A stretch of DNA of 31,959 bases from Firmicutes bacterium UBA4981 (GCA_002398515.1 DGZL01000119.1:2834-34792); one strand, 5' to 3'. Positions 1-8,133 are shown, numbered from the stretch's first letter. Notes: generated by a model not told the origin, from the sequence alone. Program-made: numbers and translations.

Positions 1-84
1 GCAACCCACCTGCTTTATCCAAATTATTACGATTCAGACACAGAAGGTAAAATCCCGGAACAAGGGGGAAGACTTTGGCAGTAG
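1..84 (+). CDS. Possible 3' end of an upstream gene (partial)
   Basis: Frame 1 is open from the window edge to a TAG at 82-84 and reads as a plausible protein tail (LLYPNYYDSDTEGK in the middle). If real, it overlaps the TTG start of the PHP gene by 10 bases, as expected for translational coupling. Frame 2 is also open here, so the call rests only on protein-like composition and spacing. No family is recognisable from 27 residues. Confidence 0.3.
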   Translation, partial: ATHLLYPNYYDSDTEGKIPEQGGRLWQ

Positions 85-911
85 ACTTACACGTTCATTC
101 AAACGTATCCGACGGCGTGCACTCTCCGAGAGAACTCGTAGTTATGGCAAGAGACAGAGGAATCTCCGCCCTGGCCTTAACTGATCATGACAGTGTCCGA
201 GGTGTGCCTTCAGCTCTCTTGGCAGGGGAAGAACTAGGGGTTTTTGTCATACCCGGAATAGAACTTTCTACAGACATAGAAAATGCGGAAGTTCATATCC
301 TAGGCTTCTATATAGATATGACTTCCGCTAAGCTTCATGAAGTCTTGGACATGCTCAAAAAGGGGCGTCGAGAGAGATGTGAGCAAATACTCAGTCGCCT
401 CAGGGCTCTGGGGATGGACATACCATTAGAATATGTTCTCGGCCTGGGCAAGGAAGGGTTCACCGGAAGGAGTCAGATATTCAAAGCCATGGTCAACCTG
501 GGCTTTGCACGACCCGACAAGAGGTACGGGGATTTCCAAAGATACCTTGGCAAGAAAGGTCTCGCTTATGTGGAACATCAGGGTCTTTCTCCTGAGGAAG
601 CTGTAAAATTCGTAAGAGACTGTGCGGGAGTCCCTGTTTTGGCCCATCCGGGGACGGAAATTCCCTTCAACGTCATAGAAAACTTCATCGGCATAGGGTT
701 GGAAGGAATTGAGGCGTATCATCCGACCCATAGTAAGGAAACAACCAAGAAGTGGTTGAAGTTCGCAAAAAGCCGTAGCCTCATTGTTACAGGAGGAAGT
801 GATTTTCACAAAGTAAGCCCTGACGGACCGTCAGGCGTCGGCAGCCTGCCTATACCTGACTCCATCGCCCTTGAGCTTACTCGGAGATGGCTGCAAATCT
901 CATCAGACTAA
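75..911 (+). CDS. PHP-domain phosphoesterase (TrpH/YciV-type)
   Basis: A 278-residue PHP-superfamily metal-dependent phosphoesterase. Metal-binding motifs are visible in order: HVHS at residues 6-9, TDHD near 36-39, a glutamate in PGIELS near 63, PVLAHPG in the middle and GGSDFH near the C-terminus. This is the full motif set of the TrpH/YciV group, whose characterised members are 3',5'-nucleotide bisphosphate phosphatases or 5'-3' exonucleases acting on RNA ends. The start is TTG at 75, placed by the strong AAGGGGGAAG ribosome binding site at 62-71 and by the fact that PHP proteins begin just before the first HxH. Unlike the next two genes, its active site looks intact. The exact substrate (pAp, short RNA or other phosphoester) cannot be told from sequence. 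Confidence 0.88.
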   Translation: MAVDLHVHSNVSDGVHSPRELVVMARDRGISALALTDHDSVRGVPSALLAGEELGVFVIPGIELSTDIENAEVHILGFYIDMTSAKLHEVLDMLKKGRRERCEQILSRLRALGMDIPLEYVLGLGKEGFTGRSQIFKAMVNLGFARPDKRYGDFQRYLGKKGLAYVEHQGLSPEEAVKFVRDCAGVPVLAHPGTEIPFNVIENFIGIGLEGIEAYHPTHSKETTKKWLKFAKSRSLIVTGGSDFHKVSPDGPSGVGSLPIPDSIALELTRRWLQISSD

Positions 912-973
912 TCCGCTCCGGCGCGTTGAAGGAAATATCAGACATTTGTCGAAACCATAGTAAGTAATGAGTA

Positions 974-2776
974 ATGAGAGTGCGACTAAAATTGGACAAG
1001 ATATTAACTAACAAGAAAATCCTTGTTGTCATCCTTTCTGTTATCTTGGTTCTGCTTGGTTTGGGTTCGTGGTGTCTTTTGGACTCCGATGTACGAAGTG
1101 TTCTTTTGTACAAAAGTCCTTACACCTTTCAGATACAGCCGGGTCCCGGCTCTCAGCCACTCACTCAACGTCTGGTCCTTGTTACTGTGGACGGGCTCGA
1201 ATTCGTAGACTTTGAAGCCATGCTTTCCATAAGAGATATTGCTAATCGTGGGGTCGCAGTGTCTCTCCGGGGGAGCCCGGGACTTGCCCCCATACCTGCT
1301 TCCACTGTCCTCATGACCGGCGCTCTTCCTGAGATATCCGGAGTCATCACTAACTGGTTCAACGACGGAGTCATGATTGACAGCCTTTGGTCATCAGCTT
1401 CCAGAGCAGGCCTCAATACAGTGATTGCAGGAGATGATAAGTGGAAGCCCCTTTTTGGAAACCTGGTGACACAAGGCATCTATCGGGGGACAGATGACAA
1501 GTTATCAAATACTGATGTAAATGATACTATCCTAAAAGACGCTATCACTGAGATCACACAAGGGAAATCCCAATTTATGCTCGTAAGCTTCCTTCCTGAG
1601 AGAGGCGGAGCGCATTCTCCGGCGGGCTTAGCACAACAAGATACCACCCGAGAAGAAGCTCTGGCAAGTATCGACATGAGACTCGGCGTTCTCTTGGAAG
1701 CAATCGATCTTAGTTCCAGCGCAGTAATTGTCGTCTTAGGCGGTTCGCAACTGACGCAGAAGACATTAGATGAATTTTTCGGAAATACCGGAGATACCTA
1801 TTTGGTGGCTGCAGGGGCGGGGATTATGACACCTGAGAACCCTCCTGAATCGATTCATTGGGTTTCCGGGCGCATGGTGGACGTAGCTCCTACATGCGCA
1901 AGTCTTATGGGTATTTCCATGCCTACCCACTCGCAAGGCGAGGCCATGTTCGGCGTGCTGGACTTGCCGGATCATACACTGTCAGAGATAGCTATCAGAC
2001 AAACGGCTGCAAGAACTAAGTTTGCCCTTGAGTACATGAATACCTTGCGTAGGCCGGCTAATGAAGATTGGTCCCTTTTCGATGCGTTCCTGCTTCACAA
2101 CGACGGAAACTACCGAGGCGCCTATGCAACTGCTCTCAGCACTGACGAGGAAATTATCTCTGCCTTGAAGAAAACCAGATCCAGTCTGGTAAGCGCTTCG
2201 AGACTAGTATCGATTCCGATTCTTGTCCTTGTCGCCGGATTACTTATTTGTGTCATGACAATGCTTTTACAGAGGGACATAAAGAGAGTTTCCGTTGCTG
2301 TAATGGGAGTATTTTGCTACTTTACTGCGTACTATGGGTTGCTGTTTATAAAAGGAACCCTACTTTCGCCAAGCGCTGTTTTGCAGCTCTCGGAGCTCAC
2401 CGGCTTTTATCAGGGAAGGATTGTCGATTCATTAGTCTCTATGACATTGACTGCAGTAATTGTCGGATGGGTTCTTTCAGGAAGGAAAGAACACCGCACA
2501 GGTGGGCAAGGATTCCTTTCAGGTATTATGAGTTTTTGCTTCATATCTCTTGCCCTTGTTGCGCATATTGCTCTCTTTGCCGTAACTGAAGGTTTTGCTT
2601 ATGCTTTCTATCTCCCTGACATTCAAAAGGGTTTCAGGTGTTTTATGTATCTCATTCAACTGATGGTAGCGGGAATACTATCACCGATATTGGCCGGTCT
2701 GTCTGAGGGAGTATTGATCCTGACACCAAAAGCAAGATTGTCTCGCCTTGGACAAAATGAAGGTCTTGGTGAATAG
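974..2776 (+). CDS. Membrane protein with degenerate alkaline-phosphatase-superfamily domain
   Basis: A 600-residue protein with one N-terminal membrane helix (about 16-36), an extracytoplasmic domain of the alkaline phosphatase/phosphodiesterase superfamily (about 66-330) and four to five C-terminal helices (about 411-431, 440-459, 484-501, 514-537, 556-583). The fold is recognisable from TVDG (71-74), MTGALPE (114-120) and MVDVAPTCASLMGI (301-314). The active site is not preserved. D73 remains, but the nucleophile position before IPAS is Pro106, the D-x3-H pair has Arg210 in place of Asp with only His214 left, and the usual SDHG reads GGSQ (256-259). No obvious third-site His-Gly follows. 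By family knowledge this should abolish two-metal catalysis, so a binding or sensing role is inferred. The start ATG has no strong ribosome binding site. Neighbouring genes are close and on the same strand. Confidence 0.75.
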   Translation: MRVRLKLDKILTNKKILVVILSVILVLLGLGSWCLLDSDVRSVLLYKSPYTFQIQPGPGSQPLTQRLVLVTVDGLEFVDFEAMLSIRDIANRGVAVSLRGSPGLAPIPASTVLMTGALPEISGVITNWFNDGVMIDSLWSSASRAGLNTVIAGDDKWKPLFGNLVTQGIYRGTDDKLSNTDVNDTILKDAITEITQGKSQFMLVSFLPERGGAHSPAGLAQQDTTREEALASIDMRLGVLLEAIDLSSSAVIVVLGGSQLTQKTLDEFFGNTGDTYLVAAGAGIMTPENPPESIHWVSGRMVDVAPTCASLMGISMPTHSQGEAMFGVLDLPDHTLSEIAIRQTAARTKFALEYMNTLRRPANEDWSLFDAFLLHNDGNYRGAYATALSTDEEIISALKKTRSSLVSASRLVSIPILVLVAGLLICVMTMLLQRDIKRVSVAVMGVFCYFTAYYGLLFIKGTLLSPSAVLQLSELTGFYQGRIVDSLVSMTLTAVIVGWVLSGRKEHRTGGQGFLSGIMSFCFISLALVAHIALFAVTEGFAYAFYLPDIQKGFRCFMYLIQLMVAGILSPILAGLSEGVLILTPKARLSRLGQNEGLGE

Positions 2777-2793
2777 AGAATAAGAAGATGTAG

Positions 2794-3660
2794 ATGGATA
2801 AGATATTTGACCATGTTGATAAGTCCAGCGCGATATATGTTAAGGAACTACAGGCATTACTCAGGCAGCCATCGGTATCTGATGATAGTGATGGTATTAA
2901 AAAGACAGCTGCTGTCGTCAAGAATCTACTCGAAGACATTTCATCAAATGTGGAAATAATCCAACCCAATCGAGACCGGGCCCCAATTCTGTACGCGGAG
3001 ATCTCAGGTGAGACCGACAAGACTGTCCTGTTTTACAACTACTACGATGTAAGGTCATCCGGGCCTTTTAGCGATTGGGATTACGAACCGTTCAGCGCTA
3101 CTATCGATGCAGGCAAAATCTACGCGAGAGGCGCAGCAGATAACAAAGGCGATCTTGTAGCAAGGGTGAAAGCAGTTGAGGCCTTTATCAAGATCAGACA
3201 GGCGCCTCCCTTAACAGTGAAGTTCATTGTAGAGGGAGAAGCCGAAATCGGCAGCCCGGCCCTGGTGTGGGTAGCTTCTCACCGCCCGGAGATATTTCGC
3301 GCAGATGCATGTATTTGGACGGCAGGAAGCCGAGATGATGAGGGCAGGCTTGAGTTGACATTAATGAACCACACACGCCTCACAGACGGTGATTCGGAGT
3401 CTCAAATAGCAGGTCTGGTATGTGAGGCAGTAACAGAGTTCTATAAACGTAATCCGGTAGTCCGGATAAACTCTGACAATATGAGCCCGGTGGTTCAAAT
3501 AATATCAAAACGAGGCATACCTCTGGTAGGTCTGAGTATCGCTAATAATGACTCGCGCGCGGCAAGTTCCAATGAAAACATCAATACCGCTGATTTTGTG
3601 GATGGCATCAAGCTTACCGCCGTAATCATGCGTAATCTTGCTTGTGGCGGACTGGCCTGA
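2794..3660 (+). CDS. Shortened, catalytically degenerate M20-family peptidase homologue
   Basis: At 288 residues this is far shorter than M20 dipeptidases/deacylases (about 400-470). The catalytic-domain landmarks are clear: FYNYYDV (80-86), ARGAADNKG (111-119), VEGEAEIGSP (146-155) and SSNENI (258-263). The lid/dimerisation domain that normally lies between the two halves is missing: the chain passes from about residue 190 almost directly to the last lobe. Comparison with M20 consensus motifs shows loss of the first metal His (now Tyr83), the catalytic base Glu (now Ala150), the metal Asp after the second strand (now Thr176) and the last metal His (now Ala257). Asp116 and Glu151 remain. The frame is intact with no stop, so this looks like a maintained pseudoenzyme rather than a fresh pseudogene. 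The start at 2794 follows the previous stop by 17 bases with only a modest ribosome binding site. Confidence 0.75.
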   Translation: MDKIFDHVDKSSAIYVKELQALLRQPSVSDDSDGIKKTAAVVKNLLEDISSNVEIIQPNRDRAPILYAEISGETDKTVLFYNYYDVRSSGPFSDWDYEPFSATIDAGKIYARGAADNKGDLVARVKAVEAFIKIRQAPPLTVKFIVEGEAEIGSPALVWVASHRPEIFRADACIWTAGSRDDEGRLELTLMNHTRLTDGDSESQIAGLVCEAVTEFYKRNPVVRINSDNMSPVVQIISKRGIPLVGLSIANNDSRAASSNENINTADFVDGIKLTAVIMRNLACGGLA

Positions 3661-3690
3661 GTACGATGCCGTCGTGAGGAGGGGTAACCT

Positions 3691-4746
3691 GTGAAAGTCA
3701 TCTGTACCGGCACAAGCGGCTCCGGGAAGCTCGACTACCTTAAACGAGTAGTGAGCGAAGCTGAACGCCTCGGTGTAAAGATCCATCTCTACAATATCGG
3801 AGACCTAATGTTTAAGAAGGCGGAGGAACTTGAGTGCCCTACAAGTCCTGAAAAAATCCTGGACCTTTCTCCTTCAAGTCTACGTGCATTACGTGCTGCG
3901 GTATTTGAAGAGATTCTGAAAGAGACCGAGAAGGTGGAACACTGCATCATAAGCACACATGGGTGCTTCCGCTGGAAGAATTATCTTATGTCTGCGTTTG
4001 ATGTGCATTACTTAAACGAACTCCAGCCGGATCTCTACGTCACAATAATCGACAGCGTACTGAACGTATCAAAAAGGCTTCACGAATCGCCTGCATGGAA
4101 AGGGCGCCTATCTCTGAAAGATATCCTAACATGGCGCGATGAAGAGATCTTTGTTACAAAGATGATGGCATCTTTCCAGCGAAAACCCCACTATGTAGTT
4201 GCGATAGAACAGCCTGCCACCACCATATACAACCTTATGTTTAAGCCTGATATGACAAAGGTCTACCTGAGTTTCCCGATAACCCTCATGATTGATGACA
4301 CAGAGAAGATGAAAGAGGTCAGGGAATTTCGTGACAAACTGAGAGAACATTTTGAGGTCTTTGATCCTCTGGCTGTAGAAGATACTGAATTGACATATAG
4401 GACCGGAGAAGACGGAGAATCTGAAGAAGAGTATTACCTATCCGAGTTGAGTAGGGATTTCAACCTTACAACTGCTGAGAGAGCTAAGGTGGAAGATCAG
4501 ACTGTTGTCCGTGACTATATGCTGATTGATCAGAGCGATATAGTTGTCGTGTATTACCCTACTGACAAGACGTCTCCGGGTGTGCTTTGCGAAATCATCT
4601 ATGGTTCCACCAATAACAAAGAAGTACATGCCGTCTTCAAGGAGCGGGTCAGTCCATTCCTTAAGTTCCATTGTACAAAGGTATTCGCTGATGCAGAGAC
4701 TTTTTTTGACTACTTGAAGGAAACAGGTAGGATTACTCATAAGTAG
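3691..4746 (+). CDS. Adenylate-kinase-like P-loop domain fused to nucleoside 2-deoxyribosyltransferase-like domain
   Basis: A 351-residue two-domain protein. Residues 1-185 resemble small nucleotide kinases (archaeal adenylate kinase type), starting with the P-loop GTSGSGKL (7-14). The Ser/Thr that normally follows the P-loop Lys is Leu14. Residues 188-345 match the nucleoside 2-deoxyribosyltransferase fold: VYLSFPIT (191-198), VVRDYMLIDQSD (272-283) and SPGVLCEIIYG (295-305), in which Glu301 sits at the family's catalytic nucleophile position and Arg-Asp 274-275 at the usual Asp motif. The GTG start has a strong GAGGAGGGG ribosome binding site at 3675-3683. A role in nucleotide salvage, nucleotide sensing or modified-nucleotide turnover is inferred; the substrate is unknown. 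The gene follows two degenerate hydrolases and precedes a diguanylate cyclase. Confidence 0.72.
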   Translation: MKVICTGTSGSGKLDYLKRVVSEAERLGVKIHLYNIGDLMFKKAEELECPTSPEKILDLSPSSLRALRAAVFEEILKETEKVEHCIISTHGCFRWKNYLMSAFDVHYLNELQPDLYVTIIDSVLNVSKRLHESPAWKGRLSLKDILTWRDEEIFVTKMMASFQRKPHYVVAIEQPATTIYNLMFKPDMTKVYLSFPITLMIDDTEKMKEVREFRDKLREHFEVFDPLAVEDTELTYRTGEDGESEEEYYLSELSRDFNLTTAERAKVEDQTVVRDYMLIDQSDIVVVYYPTDKTSPGVLCEIIYGSTNNKEVHAVFKERVSPFLKFHCTKVFADAETFFDYLKETGRITHK

Positions 4747-4761
4747 GAAGTATTAACATTC

Positions 4762-5985
4762 ATGAGGGAGATGGGTATGGAGCTGTTACTCATTCCAGCG
4801 GTAAATTCCATAGCTCCACATACCCTTTTTGCAGAATCGCTACGCGATACAGTTCCTCAAGTTCCAGCAAGTATTGTAGTTCCGGTACTATGCCTAATTG
4901 CAGTTGCTATTGTATTAGCTGCAGCTATTGTTCTCACTGTAACTGCAAGAAGGTCAAAACAGTTCGCGGAAAGAGTCGCGGAGAGTCTTGGGTGCGGTCT
5001 TTTCGTTGCAGGTCTTGACGGGGTGCTTACCTATGCCAACGAAGCATTCTATGAGTCCTTTGACTATGCGCCTCAGGAGGTCATCGGCAAGCGACTGGAC
5101 GAGGTTTTCGGAGACAACTTATTCCACGACATAGTAGCAGTTCTCGGAGACAACGTAACCGTGAAAAACCCGCCTCGAATTCTGAGGATTGCCAAGGCAG
5201 ACTCGGGAGATAAGGCAAAACACCTGGAAGTGGATTTGGGATTTGTCTGGAATAACAACACTCCTACAGCAATTAGAGGAGTAGTTCGGGATATGACCGA
5301 AAGCAGGCATCTGGAGGAAGAGCTGAGAGACTTAAATGCAATTACTATTGAAAAGGCTCGCCTCTGCAACATACTTGAGACCAGAGTCGAATTACTGGAG
5401 GAACGGCTGAGACAATTACGAGAAGTCAATGTCCGGTTGGACAAGAAACTTGCCGAAGCACAGCGTCTACATGGGATAGCAAAGCAGCTGGCAATTACCG
5501 ACTCAGTTACCGGACTTCATAATCACAGATATTTCCAAGAGCGATTCGCCGAAGAACTGAGACAAACAGAGCAAAACGGTAAGTGCCTTTCTGTGCTGAT
5601 GATAGATATTGACGGATTCAAAGACTATAATGACACGTATGGCCACATGGCGGGAGACGAGGCCTTACGTACGGTATCAAAGCTTCTTACCTCATCTGTA
5701 CGTTCTACTGATACCGTCGCTCGCTACGGCGGAGAGGAATTTGTTGTTTTGCTCTTGGGGGCTGATAAAGCCCCGGCTTTCAAGTTGGCGGAAAGCATTC
5801 GAGCCCGAATTGAAGACTATTCTTTTCTCCATGAGACTGCGCTGAATGGGAATGACTTGACCGTAAGCATAGGAGTGGCTAGTTATCCTATAGATGGCAC
5901 GACCAAGAGAGATTTGCTCTATGCGGCAGATATGGCCTGTTACAGAGGGAAACGCCAGGGGAAGAACCGTGTTGTTGGGGCGTGA
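4762..5985 (+). CDS. Membrane-anchored PAS-GGDEF diguanylate cyclase
   Basis: A 407-residue signalling protein: a short N-terminal segment, one membrane helix (about 37-61), a PAS domain (about 72-185), a coiled-coil linker (about 183-240) and a GGDEF domain (about 245-405). The active-site motif is GGEEF (323-327), preceded at the correct five-residue spacing by RSTD (314-317), the RxxD inhibitory site for c-di-GMP product feedback. DIDGFKDYND (282-291) supplies the metal-binding Asp. It therefore should convert two GTP to c-di-GMP, with the PAS domain as input. The start may be ATG 4762 or, with a better placed GAGGGAG (4764-4770), ATG 4777. It is the last plus-strand gene of its cluster and converges on the minus-strand gene ending at 6015. 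Confidence 0.9.
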   Translation: MREMGMELLLIPAVNSIAPHTLFAESLRDTVPQVPASIVVPVLCLIAVAIVLAAAIVLTVTARRSKQFAERVAESLGCGLFVAGLDGVLTYANEAFYESFDYAPQEVIGKRLDEVFGDNLFHDIVAVLGDNVTVKNPPRILRIAKADSGDKAKHLEVDLGFVWNNNTPTAIRGVVRDMTESRHLEEELRDLNAITIEKARLCNILETRVELLEERLRQLREVNVRLDKKLAEAQRLHGIAKQLAITDSVTGLHNHRYFQERFAEELRQTEQNGKCLSVLMIDIDGFKDYNDTYGHMAGDEALRTVSKLLTSSVRSTDTVARYGGEEFVVLLLGADKAPAFKLAESIRARIEDYSFLHETALNGNDLTVSIGVASYPIDGTTKRDLLYAADMACYRGKRQGKNRVVGA

Positions 5986-6014
5986 TAACTTTATAGACAA
6001 GACCCGGTAAGATA

Positions 6015-6329
6015 CTATTTCAGAAGATGTCTATATGACTTGGAAATGTCCTTTACCATATGGATTTTGTTCTCTTCGATCAAGAGGTCAAGTAAACCCA
6101 GGGAAATCGGGGAAAGAATGCTGCCAAATACATCTGTTATGATTTCCCGTTTCTCAGAAGCCGGTATCCCTGAATCAGAGAGCGCTCTCCCGAGAATAGC
6201 GTGTGATGAGAGGATACCGTCGATTTCTGCCAGTTCATAATTGACAATGGAGGGATGCCAACGTTCGACTGCTATTGAGAATAGAGCTCGTGCAAGTGTC
6301 TCGTGGTTTTCCGTATCCATTGTGTCCAT
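6015..6329 (-). CDS. Stand-alone N-terminal domain of ATP synthase delta subunit (AtpH/OSCP)
   Basis: A 104-residue protein that matches the six-helix N-terminal domain of F1Fo ATP synthase delta (OSCP): LARALFSIAVE near the start, the ILGRALSDSGIPASEKREI segment in the middle and LLDLLIEENKIHMV near the end. It stops exactly where the C-terminal strand domain, which in full-length delta (about 180 residues) contacts subunit b, should begin. It has its own GGAGG ribosome binding site (6341-6345) and lies alone on the minus strand, away from any other ATP synthase gene in the window. It could be a paralogue, a regulator of the F1 head or a remnant of a duplicated atpH; the clean frame and binding site favour a translated gene. 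Function not established. Confidence 0.65.
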   Translation of the reverse strand: MDTMDTENHETLARALFSIAVERWHPSIVNYELAEIDGILSSHAILGRALSDSGIPASEKREIITDVFGSILSPISLGLLDLLIEENKIHMVKDISKSYRHLLK

Positions 6330-6462
6330 CTTAGTAATCCTCCGTAAATAGTGTCTTCATTTTCTCGCGTTATATGAGTATCTTGTGAAAGGTGCGCAAG
6401 GCGAGCCAGGGTTGCAGGATGGGCATGCCGAGCGCTGTGTCAAGGAAAGGCGGGGAATAACA
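6330..6462. other. Divergent intergenic region with possible dat leader
   Basis: This 133-base region separates the minus-strand delta-domain gene from the aminotransferase. It includes the ribosome binding site of the minus-strand gene and, from about 6384, a GC-rich stretch with several short self-complementary segments (such as GGCATGCC at 6422-6429). No known riboswitch class was recognised. A TTATAT near 6370 could be a -10 element. Confidence 0.3.
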
Positions 6463-7329
6463 GTGGAAGGCATTGCATATCTTGAAGGAGTTTTTATGCC
6501 GATTGAGAAGGCGAAAGTCTCAATAGAAGATAGGGGTTTTCAGTTCAGTGACGGAGTATACGAGGTAATTAAGGCTTACAACGGTATACCTTTCGCTTGC
6601 GAAGCCCATTTGGACCGCTTAGAAAGAAGCCTAAAGCTGCTGGATCTACCTTTGCCCGGGAATCGACGGGAACTGGAAGGACTGATAGATGAAGCGATCC
6701 TGCGAAGCGGCTTTCAAGACGCTCTGGTTTACTTACAGATTACCCGAGGATACGCGCCCAGGCTGCATGATTTCCCGGACAACGTCAAACCCACTTTAGT
6801 GCTGACGGTGCGTAGAGCACGTCCTATCCCTGGGAAGTTATATGAAGACGGAGTCTCTGCGATTGTCACCCGTGATGAGCGTTGGTTAAGATGCGATATC
6901 AAGAGCATCTGTCTCCTACCTAATGTGCTTGCAAAAGAGAAAGCAAGTCGTGCCGGGGCCTTTGAAGCAATCTTAGTAAGAGATGACGGTCGTGTAACAG
7001 AAGGCACAACTTCTAACGTGTTTGTTGTAAAGTCCGGTAAGCTACATACCGCGCCTCCCGGGAACTGGATACTATCGGGAGTAACCAGAGCAGTAGTCCT
7101 TGGCCTGGCATGTCGCGAGGGTATGACTACAATTGAAGAATTCTTTGATCCTAAAGTTCTTGTGTCAGCAGATGAAGTATTTGTCACTAATACGTCTATA
7201 GAAGTCATGCCTGTCGTCACTGTTGACAGACAACCTATCGGAAACAAGAAACCCGGTGAGGTAACACAGCATCTCGCCAAGCTCTTTAAGGAAGAAATTC
7301 TACGATATAAGCAACAGGCCGAGATTTAA
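6463..7329 (+). CDS. dat: Class IV PLP aminotransferase (D-alanine/branched-chain aminotransferase family)
   Basis: A fold-type IV pyridoxal-phosphate aminotransferase, 288 residues from the chosen start. Motifs in order: EGIAYLEGVF start, DRGFQFSDGVYEVIKAYNG, the helix containing the PLP lysine in DIKSICLLPNVLAKEKA, EGTTSNVFVV and the phosphate-binding SGVTRAVVLGLA, then EVFVTNTSIEVMPV near the C-terminus. The open frame extends upstream to 6385, but family members begin at the EGxAYLNG region and GTG 6463 has a GGCGGGG ribosome binding site (6449-6455). The family interconverts D-amino acids, or branched-chain amino acids, with their keto acids; D-alanine aminotransferase is the closer match by the DRGFQFSDGVYEV motif, but 4-amino-4-deoxychorismate lyase or a branched-chain role is not excluded. 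Confidence 0.85.
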   Translation: MEGIAYLEGVFMPIEKAKVSIEDRGFQFSDGVYEVIKAYNGIPFACEAHLDRLERSLKLLDLPLPGNRRELEGLIDEAILRSGFQDALVYLQITRGYAPRLHDFPDNVKPTLVLTVRRARPIPGKLYEDGVSAIVTRDERWLRCDIKSICLLPNVLAKEKASRAGAFEAILVRDDGRVTEGTTSNVFVVKSGKLHTAPPGNWILSGVTRAVVLGLACREGMTTIEEFFDPKVLVSADEVFVTNTSIEVMPVVTVDRQPIGNKKPGEVTQHLAKLFKEEILRYKQQAEI

Positions 7330-7364
7330 TTTCTCTTCTAATGACCTGATCAGGCGGTGGTAAG

Positions 7365-8090
7365 GTGATTCGTTGCGTTCTTTTTGACCTTGACGGAACA
7401 CTGGTTCATTTTGAATATGATGATTTCTTAAAGGAGTATTTCAAAGCCACTACAAAGGCGGTGGCCTCATTAGTAGAACCTAAACAGTTTACCGGAGCGC
7501 TTATTGCTTCAACTGAAGCCATGATAAGAAACGTAGATCCTTCACGGTCAAACAATCAAGTCTTTTTGGAGGATTTTTTTCAAAGAGTCAATGTACCGGA
7601 AGATATTCTTATGCCTATATTCGGAGATTTTTACACAAACGAATTTACTGAGCTTAAGAATACCCTCGGGGTTCAGCCTCACCCCAAAGCCAGAGCAATG
7701 CTGGAATTCTTGATTCAAGAAGGCTATGATGTGGTTATTGCCACAAATGCAGTCTTCCCGGTTGAGGCTATTTTGGAACGGATGAGATGGGGTGGAATTC
7801 AAGGCTTCCCATACAAGCTAGTTACTTGCTATGAGACAATGCACTTCTGCAAACCAAACCTCAAGTACTATGAAGAGACTCTGGAGATCATCGGATATGA
7901 ACCTGAAGAATGTCTGATGGTAGGAAACAACATGGATGAAGATATTATAGCAGGAGTCCTTGGCCTGAAGACTTACCTTGTGGAGGATTTCTTGCTTGAC
8001 AGCGGGGCAAATCAGCATACCCCTGACATGCGCAGCGACTTTAACGAGTTTGTGGAATTTGTGTTTTCAAACGGGGTACAGACATTATGA
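7365..8090 (+). CDS. HAD-superfamily hydrolase
   Basis: A 241-residue haloacid-dehalogenase-family phosphatase. Motif I is FDLDGTL (residues 7-13) with both catalytic aspartates, motif II is VIATN, motif III is the Lys in FCKPNLKYYEE and motif IV reads LMVGNNMDEDI. The usual first acidic residue of motif IV (GDxxxxD) is Asn, with acidic residues following; this variant occurs in some family members. An alpha-helical cap lies between motifs I and II. GTG 7365 is preceded by GGCGGTGG at 7353-7360. The substrate cannot be deduced. The gene sits between an aminotransferase and a lipid kinase in a tight plus-strand run. Confidence 0.85.
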   Translation: MIRCVLFDLDGTLVHFEYDDFLKEYFKATTKAVASLVEPKQFTGALIASTEAMIRNVDPSRSNNQVFLEDFFQRVNVPEDILMPIFGDFYTNEFTELKNTLGVQPHPKARAMLEFLIQEGYDVVIATNAVFPVEAILERMRWGGIQGFPYKLVTCYETMHFCKPNLKYYEETLEIIGYEPEECLMVGNNMDEDIIAGVLGLKTYLVEDFLLDSGANQHTPDMRSDFNEFVEFVFSNGVQTL

Positions 8091-8133
8091 TATTTGCAGT
8101 TTTGTTCAAAGCTCCGATAGGAGGCAGGTAGAA

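Noticed and set aside
7978..8133. N-terminal extension of the lipid kinase into the HAD gene
   Set aside because: It overlaps the HAD coding region in another frame and TTG 8134 has a perfect AGGAGG; family proteins begin at that point.
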